Below, piece by piece: positions 31,656-40,580 of a stretch of 64,000 nt of DNA; within the stretch, counting starts at the first letter, position 1, and every line of letters starts with the position of its first letter. Below the pieces are notes generated by a model. That model ran no database searches. It had not been told where the DNA came from and saw only the letters and a list, made by a program, of their open reading frames with translations. The stretch lies in NCBI GenBank assembly GCA_026210745.1, contig CP110630.1, positions 5,580,001-5,644,000 on the forward strand. Direction: 5' to 3'. Position numbers and translations under genes: made by a program. This DNA is from Exobasidium rhododendri. Lineage: Eukaryota > Basidiomycota > Exobasidiomycetes > Exobasidiales > Exobasidiaceae.

Positions 31656-34329
31656 TCAACGAGACCGTGAAAGATCCTGAAAGGCCGACTCAATGCAATT
31701 TTTGATCTTGTTGAGGATGAAGTGAGAGGAGAGGAGGGTCAGCTGCCGCCTTATCCCAAACCTCCACCACCAGAATGGATGTACAATAGCCTGCGCAACT
31801 CACTTCTTTGTAGCTGACGACGAGACAACTTTGCTCATCTCGAGAGGTAAGCATGATCTTTTCTTCGCTTCCCACGTCCAACTTGTTTAGATTGGTTAGA
31901 ATGTGGCTCAAGTCCACTACTGGTCGACCTGCTTCATCCACAGAATGGAAGACGAGGTCGCGGAATAGCTTCACGATGTAGCGGTCGCCTGTCTCTGACC
32001 ATCGAGGATCGTGATCAAATCTGCAAGTGAGAAGGAAGGTCAGTAGGGTAAAAGGAGGGGCGTACGTATGTCAGGCCCCCTCATCAAAAGGTAAGACACT
32101 CACTCTGGTCGTTCGTTGATGAAGCCAAACTTGCAAAGCAGTCGCACCAATCGGGCATTCTCCAGCTCCTTGAGTAGATTAGACTCTAGTAGATCGTTCT
32201 GATTGAGCGAGCTCTCGAACTCCTCGGCATATTTTCCACTCTTGCCCAGCAAGGTGACAAGCTCTTCTGCTGTCTTGCTGCGATTCTTACTCTGACTACT
32301 TTGACTACCTCCGGGTGACTGACTGGGCGTATCGCCCGATTTCGAAAGCAGCCACAGGATCATTTCTCGGTATTCCTGAGTGTAAGATCGGCTGATGTGC
32401 TCGAGGGACTTATTCATGTTTTGCACAGCGGCCATGCTGTTGCAAGAGAGCGAGACCAATAATTTCCCCAGATTCACGAGATCCTCCGACTGATGTGTTT
32501 GCCTCACCGTCGCGCTTGCATTGGGATCGTAAGCAATGACGTCGAATATGGAGCAACAATTCAATCGCACTCGATTCTTGCTGGTTCGGAGCACTTTGCT
32601 TGGTTCGATGCATCGAGCTGCCATTCCGTGTTGATGAATACATCGAACGACGTTGGCTAATTGGCACAAGTAACTCCAAAGGGTACGTTCGGGGATCTGC
32701 ATCTGCTTTGTTTGCAGTCTACCCGTCCGACGGTCTGGCTGAGGCGCCTTCGGGATCATGTGCTCTGCGTAGAGCGTGGTCGCAAGAGGGTGGTAATCAT
32801 ACACGAATACGATTGCTGGCAAAGAGAGGAATAGCGTTAGATATTTGCAAAGTGCTCAACAGTCTCGTCTTCCCCTCCTCTGTCCTCCTGTGTAGTACTC
32901 ACAAGAATCACCAAAGGCGCGAGTGGTGAAAGCCTCTCGGACGCTTACGATGCTGGGATGTCTGATTCGTCTCCATCTCTCCACCAGACTGATCGCCGCC
33001 TCATGGTTCAAGCGAAAGTTCTCTAGCCTTCGAAGGACATAGCACTTCCCGTCCAGTGTACAGAGTGCTTTGTAGACGTGACATCTGTACCCAAACACCC
33101 TCGATGGTTCCCCTAATGCACCCGTCAAATGGTTGACTGTGCCTGGTGCGGTGGGTGGGACTACTCTAGGGTCGATCAACTGGGGCACAAGTCCCATACC
33201 TGGGATGTTGGAGTTCGACGACGGTTCGAGAGGCACAAGCGAGTGGTAGACATGCAGCTCCTCCGGGAGACTCGGCCCTCCCAATTCTGGTGGTGGTACG
33301 TTGGCATGCATTGCTTCGTTTTTCCGCTGCAGATCTTCCCTCTCATCATTGCTCATAAAGAATGCATGAGCACTGAGATGTTGAGGGTGTAAATTGGAAA
33401 CGTGAGGTAGAGGTGGATTGTAAAGATGATACTGTAGAGGCTGAGGTCCCTTTCCTTGCCCTCTCGCCCCTACACTGTAATAGTCTAGCCCTTGCGCGGA
33501 TGAGCCAATGTTCGCACCGTTGACGGGAACATTAGTCGGGTCTCCGTACTCGTTCAAGTGCTCGTAAGGATTATATGTTCTAGCATTACTTGCTGGAGCC
33601 GGCGCACCTTGCTGAGCTGGAGCTTCCTGATTTCCGGGCAGAGGTCCCATATATGTAGGATCGAATAGGCTGTTCTGTTTTGAAATAAAGTCATAGAACA
33701 ACGGTGCGTAAGATTGACATCTCTGAGTAGTATGTGTCATTGGTAACAAGTAAGTTAATACTCACTGAGCCGTCCGTTTCGTACCCTCCACCACCAAATG
33801 AGTTTGGTGTCCCTCGCCCGCTCTCGTTGTTCGCATATGGATTGTACCCAACGTGCTGCTGCTCACCACCACCCAGGTTCATATTCTCCATCAGTCTAGC
33901 GGTCCCACTACCTTCTTCTATTCCATCATACTTCGCTGTGGCTCCTCTGTTCAGCATTGATGGACTCGCAGCAACCTTTGGCACGAAGACTGCTGCACTT
34001 GCCGCTCGAGCAGAGAGCCCAGCTCTGACCGGACTGGAGGGAGAGGTCGAATCTTGCATCGCATTACTGCCACCATTACCTCCCCTCGTTACCGCAAGCC
34101 GCTTCATTCTCGAGTTGGAAGAGGGCGACGATGAATTCACGCCGATATCCAAGCCAGGGTTAGACCTTCGAGGAGAAAGGTGGGCGAGAGCAGGCGTGCC
34201 AGAGAGTGATGACGAGTGGTAGGAAGACGACTCTGCGTCAGAAGAAGTAGCATCGCCGGAAGGGGCAACGATAGGAATCGCTTTCGACTGGCCGACTATT
34301 TGTTGCTGCTGCTGCTGTTGGTGTTGATT

Positions 34330-34380
<51 letters not shown>

Positions 34381-34452
34381 TCGCTGCTGCTGCTGCGAAG
34401 AGGGCACGAAGGGTGCAGGTGGGCCTTGACCGGGTCGAGGATATTTGAACAT
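31656..34452 (-). CDS. PAN3: PAN2-PAN3 deadenylation complex subunit PAN3
   Basis: Pseudokinase adaptor that brings the PAN2 nuclease to poly(A) tails in the cytoplasm. Five exons: 34452-33766, 33722-32903, 32815-32104, 32020-31804 and 31706-31656, giving 828 residues. Landmarks: [29 protein letters not shown] with a helical [20 protein letters not shown], the kinase-like [40 protein letters not shown], the splice-restored [40 protein letters not shown], and the C-terminal knob [34 protein letters not shown]. The last exon adds [16 protein letters not shown]. The N-terminal 230 residues are low complexity with a Gln run. The CCCH zinc finger common in fungal PAN3 is not seen. The ATG at 34452 is the first in frame after an upstream stop. 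A further upstream exon cannot be excluded. Confidence 0.93.
34296..34395 (-). repeat. CAACAG hexamer repeat coding poly-Gln in PAN3
   Basis: On the coding (minus) strand, about nine tandem CAACAG units flanked by pure CAG runs and one Asn/His interruption. It codes about 30 Gln near residues 20-55 of PAN3. The hexamer unit is regular, which points to tandem expansion; likely polymorphic. Confidence 0.9.
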
Positions 34453-34822
34453 GATCCACTTCCAGTCCTGGACAAAGATTTTCTGGTCTCCCGGACACGC
34501 CACACCAGTCCTGCGCAATCTTTATCTCGAAGCCAAGATGAAAGCCAAGGCGTTCTCGTTGGTCAGAGGGATCTCTGAGGGTCGTAGATGTAAAATGGTC
34601 CCGATCGTCTCACCATCGAACAACTACGCTAATTCTAGCTACCAGTTCCAGTCGCGCATTGTCTCGCAGAATGCTCCACCCCAGCCACAACACTAGCACG
34701 TGAAGTAGAATCAAGGATCACCACCATCGTGCAACACCGCATGCTTTCCTCACTCTATGCTCACTGACGAGACATCGAAGAAGATCCCCCCCCTCAAGCC
34801 ACCTCAATCTCGATTCTTCATC
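34453..34822. promoter_or_regulatory. Divergent promoter region of PAN3 and LIM genes
   Basis: 370 bases between head-to-head genes. I searched the minus strand for the missing PAN3 CCCH finger and did not find it in any frame. An upstream in-frame ATG at 34757 would extend the LIM protein by 22 residues. Confidence 0.4.
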
Positions 34823-36195
34823 ATGCCGCCTCGATTTGCAGTGAGTGCACCAAAGTGTGCGCGATGCGGGAAGTCCGTCTTTGTGGCCGAGCAAGTGATT
34901 GGACCATCCTCCAAGCCATACCACAAACCGTGTCTATCGTGCAGTGTTTGTGAGAAGAGACTGGACTCCACCTTGCTAGTGGAACACGACGGTCAACCAT
35001 ACTGCAAGAACTGTCACAAAGCTCATCTTGGCCAAGGGAAAGGTGGATTCGGTCTGGCAGTACCCTTACGACCCGAAATACACAAACCACCTCCGAAGCC
35101 GGAATCACTATCGTCATCGAAGCACGACAGCGCTAGATACTTAGATCAAAGCAAAGAGAGGCAAAGGCGGGAGGACGATGCAAACGAGCAAAGATCAGGA
35201 ATCAATCTGTCCAGCAGGGGTGACAGTAGTTACCAGGCAACAAGGCAAGAATACAGAGCGCCAACATTGTCAGCGCCTGCTGAATCGAATTCCCGACCAG
35301 TCACTAGCATCGACGATATGGTGGCCTCAGGCATGGAGATTCCGATGCTCAGTGGGAAAAACGGAGACACTGCAAAGAATGAACTTTATCAGTCCATGTA
35401 TGGAGGTAATAAAGATGAGCCAGGAAGGGAAAGGCAAGGCTCTCCCGGCCTCTCGAACATGACTCCATCTCGTCCATCTAGTGCCGTCGAACAGTCCAAT
35501 GCAACTCCTCCCATTCCAGTGCAGGTACGCTCTTCGTCGCCTTTGCGAAAGGCAGTCCTGCCCCCTTCCATGTCAGGTCGGGAAGTAATTGGCTCGGTCA
35601 GAGTGGGCCTTGATGGTCTGCCAACACCGAATAGGAGAGACCCTGTTGCCTTGTCCAGGGAACGAGATAGAGAATTGTCAGGAAACACTGGAACAGCAAA
35701 GACATACTCGCCTCGAACAGCGCCACAGCATTCTCCCGCGAATAGGTCGCCAACACGAGCTTACGATGACAGCTTCAATTATTCTCCTGCCTCTGCACTT
35801 AATAAGATGGGCCTGGGAAGCACAGTCAGTGCAGCCGTAGTCGGTACGCCGCTTTGTGCTCGTTGCGAGCGACCAGTATGTGAGTCAGCAGAATGGGCAA
35901 GATTGTCCGCCCCTCCCCCTTCCCCCGCAGTGCATGCAGTACTGATGTTCTCCTTGCCGCCGCGACAACAGACTTTGCCGAACAGAAGCAGGCAGCGGGT
36001 CGCAAGTGGCATCGCGGCTGTCTACGATGTGACGGATGCTCCACCACCCTCGAATCAGGCAGGATGGAAGAAGGTCCGCCAAGTGCGACGTACGAGAATC
36101 AAACAAACATCTGGTGTCGAACTTGTTATGCTAAGCGATTCGGCCCTAAAGGTATCGGCAATGCGGGCATGTCACTACCTGAGATGATGAAGTGA
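34823..36195 (+). CDS. Two-LIM-domain protein
   Basis: Exons 34823-35879 and 35972-36195 give 426 residues. LIM 1 (about residues 12-70): CARCGKSVFVAEQV, YHKPCLSCSVC, then PYCKNCHKAHLG. All eight zinc-binding positions are present. LIM 2 (about 345-410) is split by the intron: LCARCERPVY then FAEQKQAAGRKWHRGCLRCD and IWCRTCYAKRFG. The intron is GT-AG (35880-35971) and the join restores CxxC...HxxC spacing. The linker between the LIM domains is Ser/Pro-rich and disordered. This arrangement resembles cysteine-rich (CRP-like) LIM proteins that link actin structures or act as nuclear cofactors. The function in this fungus is unknown. The start at 34823 (MPPRFAVSAPKCARC) fits relatives; the ATG at 34757 is an alternative. 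Confidence 0.88.
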
Positions 36196-36427
36196 ATTCC
36201 AAGATACGATGTAATCAGGAAGCGCAACGGGGGATGGGGAAAAGGGGGGGGGGGTATTTATTTGCAAGTGGTAGTAAAGAATAGCGTATGCAAAGATCGC
36301 ATGTACTTGTATCTTCTAGATTGTCTTTTTGGTCCGTTTGTATGTTCTGTTTGCAATGCATTGATCTGATTTCTTCGTAGTCGATACAGTGGCGATCATC
36401 TGGTCTTTCTCCCCCAGAGTGAGTGCT

Positions 36428-37930
36428 TCACATCTCTGATAGTCCGATGCGCTCTCCCACCTTGACGAGAGTCTCAATCTGAAGAAGAGGGGGGGGGGAA
36501 TATCAATTAAATCAGATCAGGAAGAACGCGAGATACGGCCCTCCCTCTGCACTCACTCCTTTCTGTGAATTTGCCGTGAGATCATCGTCCCACTTGATCT
36601 TAGCCTCTGGAGGGAAGACGGCGATGACGGTTGAGCCCTGTGAGTACGAAGGAGGTCAAGGTCAAGTCAGATCTGGCATGAAGCCCCGGTCTCCTCAAAT
36701 GATGCAAAGCACAGCGTGGACTCACTCCGTAGGCGAAGTAGCCCATCTCAGCGCCTCTTTGGTATGTCTGATTTATGTCAGCGGCGGTGAAACGATTTGA
36801 ACCGACTAAGAGTGCTCCGATAGACACAAAGGCAACCTTGCAAGTCGGTCTGCCAACGTCGGGACTCCAATCTAGCATCGTGATATCTCGAATGTTGCCG
36901 GTAAAGACATCGAACTTCTCATTGACGGCATCCGGACTGTGAGAGAGTCAAGGCAGAGGTCAGCAAAGTTGCACTTATCATGTAGCGGGGGGGGGGAGGG
37001 TGTAAAAGCGAAATAAAGGTGCACCCACTTGACTGTGTAGTATTCACTGCCGGCGTGCGACTTTCCGACAACCTTGACAGGTCCGATGGGATGATTGTAT
37101 CGGTGGTAGTCGGCAGGTGCTAGTCTGAATATTGCCAGTGAACTACCTTCGCTCATGACGTTGCTGTCACTTCCTTTTGCATTAATCAGCTGCTTGATCG
37201 AGAAGCCGATGCCTTTGATCCAGACCTTCTTGGCTGACTCGCTGGAAGGGAAAACGGTTAATCGACTGTCTGCTGCTGAACTGATCAGCTTAGTGTTGGT
37301 CGTATCGGCTATTGGTCGGACTTCTGGCTTCAGCTCGCGATAGAAGAATGAGTTGCGTGTTGGATACTTTGTGAGATCTTGCTCTTTCAAGTCCTTGGTG
37401 TCTATGTCGTACGTCGAGATGAAATTCTTGATGAATTGTTGAACGGCCTTGACATCGCTTGCGTCATCGTAAATTGCTCCTTCTCTTTGACTCATCTTCT
37501 TGAGAAGCTCCTCCACCGAACCCCATCTCAGAAGCGAGGTCTTCTGACTGCTATGAAACAGCAGATGCATACCCACCCTGACGTACAAGGGCATGTCTTC
37601 AAAGAATGTCTTGTCTGTTCCTCGAATCGCAATGTAGTTTCCCATCTTCCGCTTTGCAAAGTCGTCGTCGAGCTCCTGTTCCGATGGCAAGAGACCACAA
37701 GCCACCTTGTTCATCAATCGACTCAAGGTGGACCCAGAAGTAGACCCTTTATCGCCACTCCCGTCCACCCCTCCTACATGCGATACACCAATATGCGCTT
37801 CGTGCTCTTTCTCGGATCTCTCGATCAGCGCTTCCAGTTGCTGCGCTAAAGTATCGTGGTTGCCCGTCTTTGGGGCGTGCTCATCTTTCAACGAGTGCTT
37901 GACGTCCTGTTTATTAGCGTTGGTCGACAT
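36428..37930 (-). CDS. Phosphatidylserine decarboxylase proenzyme
   Basis: Makes phosphatidylethanolamine from phosphatidylserine. Exons 37930-37029, 36936-36726, 36637-36557 and 36478-36428 give 414 residues. Conserved parts: NSFFYRELKPEVRPI, ISSAADSRLTVFPS, VWIKGIGFSIKQLI, LAIFRLAPADYHRYNHPIGP (active-site Asp/His), FDVFTGNIRDITMLD, KVAFVSIGALLVGS, then AEMGYFAYGGSTVIAVFP. GST is the self-cleavage site where Ser becomes the pyruvoyl group; it opens the third exon. The alpha chain after cleavage is about 43 residues. There is no C2 or EF-hand region, and no clear transmembrane segment. The family has mitochondrial (Psd1) and endosomal (Psd2) forms. This one has a short, soluble-looking N-terminus. 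An upstream in-frame ATG at 38038 would add 36 residues almost free of acidic residues, which could be a targeting signal. Confidence 0.9.
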
Positions 37931-39149
37931 TGCGAATGCTGTTTCCAGTGGTGCGAGAGGATTGATGTAGAGAGCAGTGCAGCTGTGTTTGTGGAGTGGG
38001 AAAGAGGAAAGCGTGGTTGTGTGCATTAGCACGGGCATGTCAAGATTAGATTTCCCTTACGACTAGAAACGTTCTCAGACGGCAGCCCGGCTTTGCTTTG
38101 ACGTTTCAAGCTTCCTCCACTTAAATTAAATCGCTGAACCGCCGGCTTCGCACAGATAGGGGCGGGGAAAAGTAGTCTTAATTGTATTCACAGTCGTCCT
38201 TTGGCGTGTCTAGATTTGCCCTTGACGCTACAGCTGTATTGAATGACGGGGAAGAGTACAAGGGGTCCTCAGACGGGCGTGGGGAAGGGTGACGATAACG
38301 ACGAAAGCAAAGGTGCACATGGTGTGGAGAGCAGTGATCTGGTTAGGGACAAATCATTGAAGTGATGCCTCCTGCGCTTGTCTACTTTCAGACCGAGCGA
38401 GAGCCAAGAGAGAAGGAGGAAGCTCAAGTACCAAAGCATGGGAGATGACCATTTCACATTTGCAGACTTACTTGCGCTATTTGAGGTGAGGCCTGCGCAT
38501 GCAGTTTTTCGCTTTATAGTGACGCTCCTGATCGATGATGTACGGCAGAGCAGGATACATTCAGAGCAAGCTGCCTGCACTCGAAGTTTTGTCTGATGGT
38601 CCCTAGTGAGGCATCAAATGCTAACATTGTGGTAATCCGACCGTTGAAGGGATCGACAGGGCTAGGCGAGAAGCGAGCTTGTTGACTCTTCTCTGCCATG
38701 CCGTCTGCTGTACCCATTCTTTGTCATCAAGACCGTTGCTCATCATCCGTTTCTCCCTCCTCTAGCACTCATAAGCGGAGCCGCATACGGAAATCACCAC
38801 TATTGGCGTGAGGTTGTTCTGAGATCAGCGCTCTATTTCGAAAGTGCAATCTGTCGGCCGAATCTAAATTGGAAGTTGCAAAGCCAGACTCCAAAGGAAA
38901 ATAAGGAACGCGCGCACCTCAAGAGCCAACACAGAATCTCACACTGAGTAGGCGCTGGCTTTTGGCGGGCGCGTTGGGAAGGGAGAAGGGGGAGGGAAAA
39001 GGGAAAATGCAATAGGCGGGCAGACACGCTTGCTAGAGGGATTGACGGCCCAAGTTGTACTTGACCTTCCACACTGAACCTCCTTCTTGATACTAAGCTT
39101 TCATCCCATCTACTACATACCTATACCTCCTACTGTTAGTCAATAAAGG
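37931..39149. other. Intergenic between PSD and HMG genes; promoter region
   Basis: About 1.2 kb between divergent genes. It includes GC-box-like g-rich sequence near 38158-38170 and 38945-39010, and AT-rich sequence near 38120. A plus-strand stretch at 38392-38480 (after a CTTTCAG acceptor-like site) reads as RRRKLKYQSMGDDHFTFAD LLALFE, which looks protein-like, but I could not connect it to a start with a normal intron. No RNA gene or mobile element is seen. Confidence 0.4.
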
Positions 39150-39558
39150 GTGAGTCCTTTTTCCGTTGAACAAGGAGTGGTGCACCAAGGAGAAGAGTCG
39201 AGGAAAGGGGGAAAAAGATGGCTCTGGCTGGGGAGACGCGACTCCTACCAGGGCGCCTCCCCCTTTGGCTCTATGGGCTCTAGTGAGCCTATATGCCCTT
39301 TATGGCTGGTGGGCCTACAGGGCCTTGTCCTTTCACCTCTTGGCCTGTAATGCATTACAGGCCAAACAGGTCGACTTGTCAATGCGATGATACAAAGACA
39401 CTCACTTCAGACTGGCTGACGCTTCTCTTACTGTCTCTTCACCATCTTTCCTATTCTCTCAACGCACTAATCTATTCAAAACATCTCGTCGCCATCACTA
39501 TCGATGACTGTGCTCGTCACTCTACGTGCGCGCGCAACTCTGATTCGCGTCTGACAGG
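39150..39558 (+). other. Probable 5'UTR intron of the HMG gene
   Basis: A donor (GGGTGAGTCC, GT at 39150) follows a short leader, and an acceptor (TCTGACAG ending 39557) lies 13 bases before the HMG start codon. The interval has no conserved frame. It contains the perfect 26-bp palindrome at 39340-39365 and g/c-rich partial repeats of ggcct around it. The intron is inferred from splice signals only. Confidence 0.5.
39340..39365. repeat. Perfect 26-bp palindrome
   Basis: A 13-base arm beginning TTGGCCTGTAATG is followed at once by its exact reverse complement, centred on ATGCAT with no spacer. Related half-pieces (GGCCT or AGGCC) occur in the 60 bases upstream. It could be a site for a dimeric DNA-binding protein or a hairpin in the leader RNA. 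Function is unknown. Confidence 0.95.
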
Positions 39559-39570
39559 TGAATCATCAAG

Positions 39571-40298
39571 ATGCCAAGAGAACCAAAGGTCAAGGCTTCC
39601 GAAGCTGCTGCCGGTAGCAAAGCAAAGAAGGCAAAGAAGGACCCAAATGCGCCCAAGAGACCGCTGAGGTGAGTACATCGGAATCTCAAGTCTATTAGCA
39701 GCATGTACTTGTGGTCTCTTCAAGAGAAGGTCGGCCAGCTGTTTGGTTTGCGTGTGTCACTTTTGCTATACATCGATGGTGCATGACTGACTGACTTGCC
39801 TTTTATCTCTCACCCGGACAAAGTGCCTACATGTTCTTCTCACAAGACCATCGTGAAAAGGTCCGCACTGAGAATGCAACTGCTAGCTTTGGTGAGCATG
39901 AGAAGTAAGAAGACGCAGTGATGCATGGAATTGACACATCATCCTGGTCGATTACTAACTCAGGTGAAATCGGTCGATTGCTCGGAGCCAAGTGGAAGGA
40001 GATGGAGGAGGCGGACAAGAAGCTCTACCATGACATGGCAGCCCGCGATAAGATTCGAGCCGAAGATGAAAAGGCGACTTATGTGAGTGCAGATGTTATG
40101 AGGACAGATCGAGGTAGCAGCAGCAGCAGCAGCAGTGTATGAGTGTGTGATCTGAAAATTTGTTTCCCCTCCTTTTACTCCTTGTAGAAAGCCAGCGGTG
40201 GTGGAGCATCTGCGGCATCGACAAAGAAGAAGCCAGCAAGCAAGAAGGCCGCTCCCGTCGCAAAGGAAGATTCAGAGGAGGAGGAGGAGAGTGATTAG
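39571..40298 (+). CDS. NHP6: HMG-box chromatin protein, NHP6-like
   Basis: Small non-sequence-specific DNA-bending protein that works with FACT and in Pol II/III transcription. Four exons: 39571-39668, 39824-39891, 39964-40082 and 40188-40298, giving 131 residues. The basic arm KKAKKDPNAPKRPLS leads into the HMG box AYMFFSQDHREKVRTENA, SFGEIGRLLGAKWKEMEEAD, KKLYHDMAARDKIRAEDEKA, all typical of Nhp6/HMGB. The C-terminus is Lys/Ala-rich with a short acidic end (EDSEEEEESD), longer than in yeast Nhp6 (about 93-99 residues) and more like HMGB proteins. The ATG lies 13 bases after an acceptor-like site, so a 5'UTR intron is probable. The third intron contains a CAG repeat. Confidence 0.94.
40115..40136 (+). 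repeat. CAG/AGC microsatellite in HMG intron 3
   Basis: Seven AGC/CAG units in the third intron of the HMG gene, 30 bases after the donor. Non-coding; probably length-variable. Confidence 0.8.
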
Positions 40299-40580
40299 AT
40301 CAATGATATTTGAGCAGCGTAGGTCGTACATTCAGACTACAACTTCGTTCCTTGTCAGCAACGACTACGACAACAGCGATATTTTTTACCCTGACATCCA
40401 TCCCTCTATCTTCCTGTTCACCTCTCTCTTGTGTACGCTTCTTCCAACACCACGCTTCTATGCCTCACTTTTCTTTCATCTCTTTTTTTTGAATAAGAAA
40501 TCAAAGCGGATCACTACTACCCCCTAACCATATCTATCCTTTACGCTGTGTTTGTTAACATACAGTGGCTCCTCTCCTCT

